Positions 11,671 to 23,200 of a DNA stretch of 64,000 nucleotides are shown in pieces (position 1 is the first letter of the stretch; every line of letters begins with the position of its first letter). The stretch is taken from contig JARUPZ010000034.1 in assembly GCA_031213475.1 (NCBI GenBank), positions 5,102,547 through 5,166,546 of the forward strand, read 5' to 3'. The stretch is from Nereocystis luetkeana. Lineage: Eukaryota; Sar; Phaeophyceae; Laminariales; Laminariaceae. The notes beneath the pieces were generated by a model. It saw nothing but the letters and a program-made list of their open reading frames with translations. It searched no databases and had not been told where the DNA came from. A program made the position numbers and the translations under genes.

Positions 11671-12844
11671 TGGGGGGGGGGGGGGGGGGGGGGGGCTTCC
11701 TCTGCGAACCCCCCCCCCCCCCCTAACAAAACGCCGCTTGGGGGAGAGGCCCATAAACTACTGTACTGCACTGCTGTACTGGCGGGGGGTCTTTCTCGGC
11801 GAACCCCCCCCCTTACAAAACGCCGCTTGGGGGGAGGCTCATACACCACTGCTGTGTACCGTAGTGTATCATCGTACTGCTGCTGTACTGTACCAACGGC
11901 ACTGCAGTAGGCTGCATCGACCCACCTTGTGCCACATTGCAGCAACTAGTTTTCATCGGTTCTATGCTTCCTTCTCTTCCGTCAGTATCACCTATCGGAT
12001 AAATCATCACCCAAAATTGTGGCGCTGCAAACCGAAGACAAAAAAAAGGCACCGAAGAAACAGTGGAAACCAAACCTTAGACCTAGACGTACATCTAGAC
12101 CCAGATCCAGCAGACCCTAGATCCAGGTTCAGACTCAGACCCACCAAAGAAAAATGAAAAAAAAAAAAAAAGGGAAAACAAAAAAACGAGAAGAGAAAAC
12201 GAGAAAAACTACAGATCGAACGTAAACAGGGCAACCGAACGTTTCACGTCCCGTCCCGTCCCCTCCTCCCCTCCTTCCTTTCCCTGGCCTCGGCTGGCCA
12301 TTTCTGGCTCAGCCCGCCTGCTTCCCCACTAAATAATAATCATATTGCTGCGGGCGCCGAACTAGAAAAAGTTACGACGAACGCGGTAAAAAGATAAAGA
12401 ATGACGTTTTACACAACGCGAAAACAAAGAATAAAAAAAAAAGAAGATAAAACAGCAGAACAAGTGGGGAACACAAGGGCGGCTCTGGCCAGATAGGGTC
12501 AGCGTAGGGTAGGGTAGGGTAGGGTACGGCGGGGGCGGGCCGAGGCGAGGGTCCAGTCCAGGAGGGACAAGACCCGCCAGCAAGCAGCACCGCGACGCCA
12601 CCCGCGATGCTACCGGAGCGTCTCTTGGTTCACGAGAATACGGGCATGCGGGCACCACTAGGCGCGAGGGGGGCGGGGGGGGGGGGGGGGGGGGGAGGGC
12701 GGCGACCATACCCGTTTCACCTCATAAAAAGCCAACAAACAGGGGGGGGGGACTATACCCGCCTCCTCTGGTGAAAGCCAACAAGCAGGGGGGGGGGGGG
12801 GGGGGGGGGGATATTTGCTTTCTTTTGATAACGCCGAAACACAC

Positions 12845-12875
<31 letters not shown>

Positions 12876-12900
12876 GGGGGGAACGTAAAAAAACAACAAG
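11671..12900. other. Poly(G)/poly(C) tracts, no gene
   Basis: Pure G runs of about 20-30 bases lie at 11671, 12790 and 12848, with shorter ones at 12672 and 12740. Two copies of a segment CAAAACGCCGCTTGGGGG occur at 11728 and 11816. (TAGGG)n at 12508-12530 is short and internal, so it is not a telomere. Confidence 0.6.
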
Positions 12901-13014
12901 TGGGTTGCTTCGTTCACCTACCTCTCTCCTAACCGTCCCAGATAATCACACAAACTACTTTTTTCGGTACAGGCGAGAGAAAAAGACTGAACAAACCGCG
13001 GCGCTGAACGTACC

Positions 13015-13480
13015 AGAATCAACCGACCGACGTACGACAGCCTGGCCAACCAACGAACGACTGATCGAACAGCCAATGCACGACCGACTCACTAACCAGC
13101 GCACGACCAACAACCAATCAGCGTACGACTGATCAACCAGTCAACGAACGACTGCCCAACCAACGCACGACCGAACGACCGATCAGCGTGCGACTGACCG
13201 ACCAATCAAGACTGATCAATCAACGCACGTCCGAACAACCAATCAGCGAACGACTGACCAACCAACACACAACTGAACAACCAATCAGCGTATGACTTGA
13301 CCAACCAGCGTACAACTTGACCAACCAGCGTACGATTGATCGACCAACGTACGACTAAACGACCACTCGGCGAGCGACTGACCGATCAACAAGCGACTGA
13401 ACAACCAATCAAATCAGCGCACGACTGACCAACCAACGTACGACTGGCCAACCAACTCACCACTGCTCAACCAACCTACG
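13015..13480. repeat. Degenerate minisatellite of CGACTGACCAACCAA type
   Basis: Irregular tandem array of units of about 20-40 bp built from ACCAACCAACG, GTACGACTG and CCAATCAGCG. No coding content. Confidence 0.75.
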
Positions 13481-13489
13481 GCCGCGAAC

Positions 13490-14250
13490 ATTTTCTTTTA
13501 ATAGATGTACCCCCAATGACCCCCTTTCGGCTCCCTTTTGTTTTGGACCAACCGGCCTATCGACACAAATCGCCCATTTTCGACCAGCATATATTTTCTC
13601 TCGCTAAAACATAAGAGACGACAATCCAAATCTCAATTCCGCCACGAGTAGCGGAACGAAAATAAAAAATCGAGAAGGCGTTTAGAGGGTGACCGCACAC
13701 ACATGCAAGAATGGGCGCGACAAAAAGGCGCGACTCCGCCACCTCTACCCCCACGCACTCGACCCCCGCCCCCTACTTCCCTCGCCTCCAATCCCCCCGC
13801 ATGCATGTGACACATCCTAGGCAGACACAGACCGAACGCCGACCCAGCACACCTGCCTCTTGATCCCCAGGTCTCTCACGCGCCGCGCCGCGCCGCACCG
13901 CTCCCTCCCCCTTCCCTCCCCATCAAAAGTCTCGGCGTGACGACACTCTGCGCCCTGCGCCTTAACCCCTCCCCTCTCTGCGCAAAGACTTCGCGCGTGG
14001 CGACGCCCTGCGCTCCTTCCCCTCCAGCAACCCTTCCTTGGCAACCAGTCGCCACAGCGGACTAGCTTGTTACCCTCGGGCGCGTCGCGACCGGTATAGT
14101 AGCGCCGACTCCCCCTCCTCCCGTGGCCAACAAAAACATAAAACATGTCCTTCTTCGCCGCCCGCCAGCCTCCGGAACAAAAACGCAGCAAGCAAGGGCG
14201 TGTTTTCCTTCCCTTTGGGGGGAAAAACTTTTGAGGGAAAATTCTGAGTT
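13490..14250. other. C-rich intergenic DNA, no gene recognised
   Basis: Open frames on both strands lack domains and look compositional. Confidence 0.4.
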
Positions 14251-14255
14251 TAAAG

Positions 14256-14310
14256 AAAGTTCTTAGAAAGTTCTTAGAAAGTTCTTGGAAAGTTCTTGGA
14301 AAGTTCTCGC
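14256..14310. repeat. 12-bp tandem AAAGTTCTTAGA
   Basis: About five units of AAAGTTCTTRGA. Confidence 0.8.
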
Positions 14311-14499
14311 AACACCCTTGGAACTTTCAGGGAAATTCTTCTGGAAAAATGTCTTCGAAAAAGACGTTTCCTTCCTCGCCCGCCCTCCCCTCTCTCCTTC
14401 CCGCACCGTCGACTTGGCGCCTGAATCGGCCAGAGCTTTCTCCTCCTGCGCCTCCTCCTCCTCCTGCCCTCCAAGGCTTCTCACATCCGTCTACACCTC

Positions 14500-14740
14500 G
14501 GATAGACAGATCACGATCTACCTATCTACAGGTAGATCATCTAGGTCCTACCCGGCCGTTATGAGGTGTTGCGCAGGATCTGCACATCAATAGCACAGAT
14601 CCAACCCGGGAAACATGTCCTGGATCATGCAGATTATACGGTTCCCACCCGGCCACAACATGAGCTAGATCATAACAGATCATACAGATCATACAGGTTG
14701 GTGATATATCTGCCCTGAAAGATCTAGATCATCCACTGTG
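14500..14740. repeat. GATC-rich dispersed repeat (family G)
   Basis: Contains GCAGGATCTGCA, AGATCCAACCCGGGAAACAT, CCCACCCGGCCACAACATGA, tandem AGATCATAC and CCTGAAAGATCTAGATCATC. The same order recurs near 18850, 29290, 34880, 41790, 50265, 53165 and 56950. Confidence 0.75.
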
Positions 14741-14819
14741 GGAACTGAAAATCTGTCCGACGTCTGCATCCGTCCAACCCAAAACGAAGACCCCCTCCCT
14801 CCCTCCTGGAAAAGGGCAT

Positions 14820-15070
14820 GCACTCGTACACGCTACCGACGAAGCTTCCGCTGCGCCCCCCCCCCCCCCCCCCCGCCCTTGTTCCCTTCTCGCCTCCAAA
14901 CAGTATAGCTGTCCAGCTACCGACGAAGCTGCGGCTCCGATTGCACCCCCCCCCCCCCCACCCACTCCCCCCCCCCCCCCCGCCCCCCGTTCCCTTCCCG
15001 CCTGCACATAGGGGCTATAGCACGCAGCACGTACACAGGGGCTGCTATAGCTGCCCCCCCCCCCCCCCGT
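14820..15070. repeat. Poly(C) tandem repeat in AMPK beta 3' flank
   Basis: Blocks CTACCGACGAAGCT and GTTCCCTTCYCGCCT separated by C tracts repeat two to three times just 3' of the kinase stop codon; probably 3' UTR or immediately downstream. Confidence 0.55.
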
Positions 15071-15093
15071 TTTCTCTTCCGCCTGCACAAAGG

Positions 15094-15210
15094 TTACCCC
15101 GGCATGGTGCTGTAATAGACGGTCGTCACAAACTTTTGCTTGTACCGCTCGGTCATTCCCAGCACCATCATCCCGTCCTTAATCGCTGTACAGTACAGAT
15201 GGTTGAGCGC
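15094..15210 (-). CDS. PRKAB: AMPK beta exon 5 (end of ASC domain, stop)
   Basis: This exon has 38 codons plus TAA: ALNHLYCTAIKDGMMVLG, then ERYKQKFVTTVYY. It matches the conserved C-terminus of AMPK beta. The acceptor is excellent (ttttttttgcttttcag|GCG). Decayed copies of the exon start and its acceptor lie upstream in the intron at 15260-15745 and about 16840-16990. Confidence 0.94.
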   Translation of the reverse strand, partial: ALNHLYCTAIKDGMMVLGMTERYKQKFVTTVYYSTMPG

Positions 15211-16157
15211 CTGAAAAGCAAAAAAAAGGGGGTTTGCACGCCAGGTGAGCAGGGGAATGGAGGGGGGGGCGGGGGCTGGACATCTATCCCGTCCTCAATT
15301 GCTGTACTGTACAGAAGGTTGAGCCCTCCTAAACAGCAAGAAAAAAGGTTTACACGCCGGGCGAGTAGGGGAGCGGGGGGGGGGGGGGGGGGGGGGGGGG
15401 CTGGACCATCATCCCGTCCTTATTAGACCTGCACCGTACAGAAAAACAATCTTACTTGAAATTAAAAAAAAAAATGTCCCCAAAATGAGAGTCCAGTCCT
15501 CAAGGGCCTTAAGGACTGGTTACATGCTATTTGCCGTAAATATGTTAATATGGTACAGATCATTGAGTGCTTCAAGAAAAAAAAACAGGGTTTACACCGC
15601 GGGTTTGTAGCGGAACGGGAAGGGAGGGGTGGGGGGAAGGGGGGGCTAGACCATCACCCCGCCCATGTTTGCCGTACGGTGCAGATGGTTGAGCGAATGA
15701 AGAAAAAATGGGTTTCCTCGCGTGGTGAAAAGGGGAACGGGGTGGGGCGGGGCGGGGGGGGGGGTACTAATTATCACGCATGGCCGTAGTCGGATGACCA
15801 AAGACCATAGACCCTCGCATCTCTACAATGCCGGGACGGAGCATGTCGGGTTTTCACCGACCACGCAGACATTGTTTGCACCAAGCGCGAAGCGCCGTGA
15901 GGTGTCGGGCGCGTCGCATGAAGGGTGAGCAGCATCCTACTAAGAACCGCTGGAGAGGCGGCCTTGCACATGGATGACAGCGTCAACGGACTGATCTATT
16001 TTATGGTGTGGCCACCTCCAGAGACATCAATGGGTTCACTACGTAACTGCCTCGTGGGTGCCTCACCATATACACACGACGTGATACGATCACACCCCGG
16101 GTGCGGGGTCAAGGTTCTCCCCGCACAAAAATGATCTAACTCAACCTCAAAGCCGTG

Positions 16158-16192
<35 letters not shown>

Positions 16193-19100
16193 AACGGTAC
16201 CCTACCCTGCTTGTCGTAGCTCACGCAAGGGGGCTGGGATAGACCTTGGCCAAGCTTCGTCAAACAGGTTGAAACATAAAACACTTCGTACACAGTATTA
16301 CGGAGGGCCATAGTAAATAGGACCAGATATGGTTAGTAAAAATAGCGAAATATGTACCAGGTAGGTCTTTGTGTGTGCCGTAGGTCCTACCAGGGTATTT
16401 AATATGGTCCCCCGTAAGAGTCGTCCCTACGTAGCACCGGATGAGTATAATATTACGGGGGACCATAGTTAATAGGACCCAATATTGTTAGTAAAAATGG
16501 TTATATATAGTTTTTTATGTATACCATAGGTCCTATTAACTATGGCCCCCCGTAATAATGCCGGCTACCCGATATAGTGCCGGTGGAATCGCTTGGAACA
16601 GACAGGAGGAAAAAAACCGTGTAGCATCGTGCGGAATCGTGCCGGCTGCCGCTACGTATAGTGCCGGCTGCCGCTACGTATAATATCGGCTGCCGCTACG
16701 TATAGTGCTGGCTGCCGCTACGTATAATATCGGCTGCCGCTACATATAGTGCCGGCTGCCGCCACGTATAGTGCCGGCTGCCGCTACGTATAGTGCCGGC
16801 TGCCGCTACGTATAGTGCCGGCATTGCATGTATATGGACCACTACTGCACTACTGCACCTTACTTTACACCCAGGGAGGGGGGGGGGGGGGGGGGGAGGC
16901 GGGGGGGGGGTGCGATGTGTACATGCGGCACACAGATGGGTGAGCGCCTAAAAGCTTCCGAACAAAAAAAAGGAGAGAAGGGTGTGCACGGGGCGAGGCT
17001 GTGGATAGAAGACCTCCGTCCGGCTTCAACCAAAAATTATTGAAATATACATATCTAAGACCTATGCCAATGGTACAGCGAAGTTGCAATAAAAAGTTTG
17101 AATTTCAAAGATACCCGCCAAAACAAATCAGAACACGCTTCCTGTGGGCCACCTGGAAAAAAAAAAAAAGTTCCTAACTTTAACTTTTGGAAAAGCCCGA
17201 AAAAAAGCAAATCTGGGACCGCTGTTGGGCCAACATCGGCTTGAGAAAAACTCAGGCCGATCTTTGGTTCGAAGCGGCGAGATTCCGAGTCCTCGACAGA
17301 CATCGATCAACAAAACCAACGATTGCGTCATGAATTCTGAACGGAGTGCGCTCGTTAGGGGCTCCGATCCACCCTAGGGTCACCGTCTTCACACCATGGC
17401 CGGTGTCATGTGGCGGGAGCTGACCAGGCGTGTGATAAAAAAACATTTGGCCGCTGGTTTGCACAAAACAGAAGACAAAACTTCTCCATCCGTCTCGAAT
17501 GGCAAAAAATAGTCTTTTTTTCAGGTTTGGGAGGATACCGTAGGACGCCGCCGGCAAGCTCTCGCCCCCAAGACCATGGATCCGCCTCATATCTTCGAGG
17601 CCGTCATCTATACTCGTTGGGCTTGCCAGATACCGAGTGGGTTGGCTGTGGGCTGAGTCTATGTCGAGATCGAGCGTCGATTGTCGCACGAGCTGGTTTC
17701 GATCACCGTGTTGACAAATTGCGACCAGAAAAACACAAATTGCGCCGCCTGCAGCCGTTGGGGAAAAAAAAGGAAAAATCAAACATTTTTCTCTTTTTTT
17801 CCCACAGCGGCGGTACGAGAAATTTTTCGGCTGTTTTTTGAAAGCGATATATTTGAAAAAAAACTTTTGAACTTCGCGTTGCCATTGGCATAGGTCTAAC
17901 CCCCTACTCTTGTGGTAATTAATCCTTGTAGAACCGCAGTCCCGTTTTGGGGACAAACTACTTAAAATTTGAGTGGCTTGTCCCAAAAACGGGACTGCGG
18001 TTCTAAAAGGGCATTGACAGGACGTGTTTCGAGAAAAAACTGGTTGGGGCCAATTTGTTTGCGGATCTTTGAGGTCCCTTTTCGATGGAATAGCGATCAT
18101 CTCAGCCCACTCGAAAAAATAGAATCATCCTGCCGGGTAAATACGTACGCAACTGTCGCGGGAAAAAAAGTGACCAAAATTGACTCTTTTCAGCCGCAGT
18201 GAAATTCTTGGGTGTTCTTTTAACTCCGTGGGTTGGTTATACAGCAAACGGCGTAACTTCTGATTGGCTACTCGTACGAGATAGTAGTTAGTGCCTTCGA
18301 GTTCCACTTGTTTTTTTAGGTTTAGCCAGTCAGCTCCCCTCCTGTTTATCGGCTTTTAAAACAATTTTATGACTCAACCAAGATTTCGATTTTCGCCAGG
18401 ACCCCAACAAGCACCACTGTGCGGAACGTGCAAGGAGCGTGTAAACACACAGTAACTACATGTATGAACACTAAACGATCCGCATGTGTTCTGCCCAGAG
18501 CAATATATCACCAGGTATGTACTTGACGTCGGAAGGGGAAGGGGGGTGGAGGGGGGGGGGGGGGTACTCATTTATTGCTTAGCTAGCTTGCCGTAGTCAT
18601 TTGGCCATCGACCACGCATCCCTTTCGAGACGGAGCACCGTTCCTACTCCTACTATTAATAATACTAGAGACAACTCCAACAGTTGGGCGTTCATTACGT
18701 TGTTTCCATATATGACATGGTTTTTTTTTGCTTTATTTTATCTCCTTCCTGTTTCGCCGCCTGTGGCCACCATGATGGGGAAGGGGGGGGGGGGGGGGGC
18801 TGTAGAGACCTTAGCTAAGCTTCGACGAAACAGTTCACACGTCGGAGAGATCTATCGTCTACAGATAGATCACCTACAGATAGATCCTGACAACTACAGA
18901 TATCCTCACCTGCGGCTATGACAAGGTAGTGCAGGATCTGTATGAAGCACAGATCAGTATGAAGCACAGATCACAACCCAGGAAACATTGCCTTATCCAT
19001 TAGATCATGCAGACAAATACGGCTCCCACCCAGCCGCATGAGTTACGGGTCTATGGTCACACGACTACGCCCATGCATGATATCAAGTGCACTTCCTTCC

Positions 19101-20166
19101 CCCCCCCCCCCCGCCCCAGGGAGATAACGCGGGTGGCATAAGTTATTCATGCTTCCTTTCCGTGTTTTCATTTGTAGCGTGCGGCACACGGTACGTGACG
19201 AGACCATCCGACAAACCCCTCCGACCCCGCCGAGGTATAAAAGTACGTACAGCAGCAGATCGTGTGTGCAGACCAGGAACATCTGCACCTGATATATCTT
19301 TCGTAGACCATGCGTTGGGGATCAATCATCTGTCGAACATGAGCTATACACCGCAGATAGTATGTACAGATCAGAGCTGCTGTGCGTATCTGCCCTGACA
19401 GATGTGGATAAGATCATGAACTGGGAATGATCTGCAGATGATCTGAACGACGAGGCGCGCAATTTTCGTGACTCACCACGTGCTGCGGTACCGGGAGAGC
19501 CGACGGAGAGGGGTCGTGGAGTGGCGGGTTTTTGTTGAGGATGATGTGCCTAAGGTGGGGGGGGAGCGGGGGCGGCTCCTTCGTGTACTCGTCCATGTCT
19601 GGAGTGCATTGGCTGTACTGTTCCTTCCCCTCCGCCTGCTTCATGTTTGAAAGATTTTTTTTTGCGATACAATAAAAAACATTCGAAACAACACAACGTC
19701 GTTGGGTAATATTAAATGATTGAAAATACTGTAAACATTTTAGATTACAAAACGGTTACAAAAATGGTGTTACAAAAACGGATACCTAAATAACGCCACG
19801 TTCATTCAGTTGCGATACTGAAACGGATAACAAAAATGTCACAGCAAGAAAAAAAAACTGTTACAAAACTGTTACAAAAGCGGTTACAGAAATCACGCTA
19901 CCTTGCTTACGTTCGGTTGCGTTGCAAAAATACTTTCTTTCTTTTTTTTTCTAAAGCCACAAAAAAGTCACAGAAACAAGTTTTTACAAAGGACGAAAAT
20001 GGTTGCGAAAACGGTTAAAAAAAAAAAATAACGGTTACAAAAACGGTTACAAAAAACAACGGTTACGAAAAACAGGTTGCAAAAATAACGGTTACGAAAA
20101 CGGTTACGAAAACGGTTACAAAAATAACGGTTGCGAAAAACAGGCTGCAGAAAACAGTTACATACA

Positions 20167-20218
<52 letters not shown>

Positions 20219-23200
20219 CCCACCTTCATTCGGTTGGCCTCAAAGTTTTCCTCTCCGGTGTAACCCACGAAGTCGCTCACGTCGATGAAATTGTTGACCC
20301 TGCCCTCGATGTCAGCCACGGTCGGCTGGTCTGGGGCGAATCGCCACTCGTCGTCAACGATGAACTTGAACGCGTGCTTCCCCTTCTGAGCTCACCACGC
20401 CGAGTGACAAAAAAAACACGAAGAAGAAACACGGTAACAACGAAAATAACAGAAACAAACGTAAAAAAAAATGGTACATTTTACGTTCAGCGACGAGTTG
20501 TTGAAATGAGGCATGTCGATTTTTGCTTACTACGTCGAATACGTACTCGTATAGACGTACAACAAGCACCAAAGAAACATTGAAGAAAAAACCCAACGAA
20601 AGTATCGGATTGAACGCGAGGTTCTCCCTTCCTCTGCCCACCACCCCGCGCGCGGGAGGGAGGGAAACATTTTTATTTTATTTTGTCGAGGAATTAAATT
20701 TTTGAAAAAATTGCCGCCTCCCCAGAAACAAAACCTGTTGATCTAATAAAAATATAAATCCAGCGCAGAGTTTTGAAGGTGAACCGAAAAAACCCCGAAC
20801 CTATTCAATACAACGCATTCGATTGATCATTACCGGTACCTGGTACCGTGGTACACACCTGGCGCGGATTCAACATCAGCTGTGAGATCGACGCTTTCGT
20901 CGAGACTCATCTTTGCAAGCTTTGATCGGTTTTTACAAATGCATACTCGTACTCGTCACAAAAAGAATACTAAAAAACATGGGGGGGGGGAAACTACTAG
21001 GAATTTGAGTGGTTTGTCCCCAAAAAGGGGACTGCAGTTTTAGCCTTAAAAGCGGTCACAATTTATACCACCATGTCCGGAAATACACAGATGGTTCAAG
21101 CAATAAACATGCCATTGAACGGTTGCTTACGTTTCCGGACAGAGTAGTGGCATTTATCGGTCGATTCACAGCCGGTGTATAATGTGATATTGTGTGAAGG
21201 AAACAAAATAAAATAAAAATGTGAGGGAAACGTACTGAGACCAACAAAATTCCAGTTCTTTCTCCCCGAAGCGTGCGGGCTCGTATTCTGTAACAGCTAA
21301 CTAAATTGCAAATGGGACACGAGCAAACATAATAATCAGAACCGAATATGGTGTATACACATACAGGGATATCTCGTGGGTTCTGATTATTGCGGGGGGG
21401 GGCATAGTAAATAGGACCAAATTTTGTTAGTAAAAATAGCGAAATATGTAGGGTTTTGTGTCTACCGTAGATCCTACTTACTATGGTCCCCCGTAATACA
21501 GTATACATAACCGTATATAGGGTATTCACACGTGAACGAAAAAAATGACACGCACAAAGATGCATTTTCTGGTGAGACAAGGGTGGGGGGGGGGGGGGGG
21601 GCGGGGGGGGGGAGGGGTGATCTAAAACCAAGTGAAAATATACACCAGGTACATGAAAAAAAAACGCTTATTTCTGACTTCGTCTTATGATCACAACGCT
21701 TCCGTTGGTTTTCCATTCTGAGCTCTGGACGTATGGTGTGTGTCGTTACCTCTTTCTCAGGGACGCCCCCGCCGTACATGGTGTAAACGTAAAGCATGGG
21801 CAACACTCTGAAATTTGAGCGCCTTCTTCTCGGACTTCTGCATATATGCACCTGGTGCTGGTATTAACCCTTTTAGAACCGCAGTCCCGTTCTGGGGACA
21901 AACCACTCAAATTTCAAGTAATTTGTCCCCAAAACGGGACTGCGGTTCTAAAAGGGTTAAGCAACAGGTTAAATTGTGAAGGGCGTACGTATGTATGCAA
22001 CCGCAAAAACGAGCGCAACTCTGATTTCGAGTGCACTCTCTCCGATACCATGCGTGCTTGTACATGTTTACATAATAAAATCGAGTACCTGGTACAACAT
22101 TTTTATTATATTTTTAAAAAATCATCGCTTTCACGTTCCAGCTTTAACTCGTAGGAGGTTATATTTTGACCCTCAGCGATCTTCTTCTGGACAAGCCGTG
22201 GTCACAGGTGTCGTCCCCTCTCCCCCCCGGTACGTGCCTTCATTTTTTGTCGCGCATAGGGTTCATTCAGCATTCCCACTGCTCGTCGATTTTCATGGGA
22301 TGTACCAGGTAGCTAACTCAGACAGCGTGAGATCGAGGATACCTACATGGTATATATCAACATCAGCTGCGTGAGATCGAGGATACCTACATATATAGGT
22401 ATACATCAGCTGCGTGAGATCGAGGATACCTAGATATATAGGTATATAAGCGAACGCCCCGGAGGGAAACCTTGTATATATAGGTGTACATTCTGGTGAA
22501 ACCTAAATTTGATATATATACCAGGTACCAGGCACGCAACTCTGGCGGGTAATATACGCACAATTTCGAGCCTGACGTGAATACTAAACGGTTACCTCGT
22601 ACTATATTCCCCGCCAGAGCGAAGCAAAAGGGTTGTAGGTTACAACTATTACCGGGGGCCATTGTAAATAGGACCTACGGTACAGACAAAAACCTACATA
22701 TTTCCGTATTTTTACTGACAATCTTTGGTCCTATTTACTATGGTCCCCCCTAAATCTGTTAATATTTTCCTGCTGCAACCCAAACCATGCAAGACAACTT
22801 TCCAGGTACGTCCGTACCTGGGTCATGCTACAGCATGGGGTCAGAAAACGGTCATCAGAAAAACAGGCATCTCCCTATAAAAGTTTTACACGCGATACTC
22901 AGTTCTGATATGCTACCACGGAGGAACACAGTAATCAGGACAAATACGCTCAGTAAAAACGGTGGAATATATAGGTGTTTGTCTACACGATGGGTCCTGA
23001 TTACTTTGGGCACCTGTACTACGGTTATTACAGGGGAACATATAGTAGTAATCAGGACCAAATATGCTTATTACGGGAGACCATAGTTAATAGGACCTAT
23101 GGTATACATAAAAAACTATATATTTAACCATTTTTACCAACAATATTTGGTCCTATTAACTATGGCCCCCCGTAATAGCAAAGATGGTGGAATATATAGG

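Noticed and set aside
10857-11945. 362-codon minus-strand frame
   Set aside because: It crosses a family C MITE, a SINE-like copy and G/C tracts, with no domain; an artefact of low stop density.
12508-12530. TAGGG repeats suggesting telomere
   Set aside because: Only about four units, internal, and no other subtelomeric sign.
17252-18100. 282-codon minus-strand frame
   Set aside because: It runs through a complete family A MITE, and the remainder shows no domain or splice context.
20131-20583. Plus-strand frame with a poly-Gln run
   Set aside because: It is the antisense of AMPK beta exon 3 plus the CAG array; the minus strand matches a known domain.
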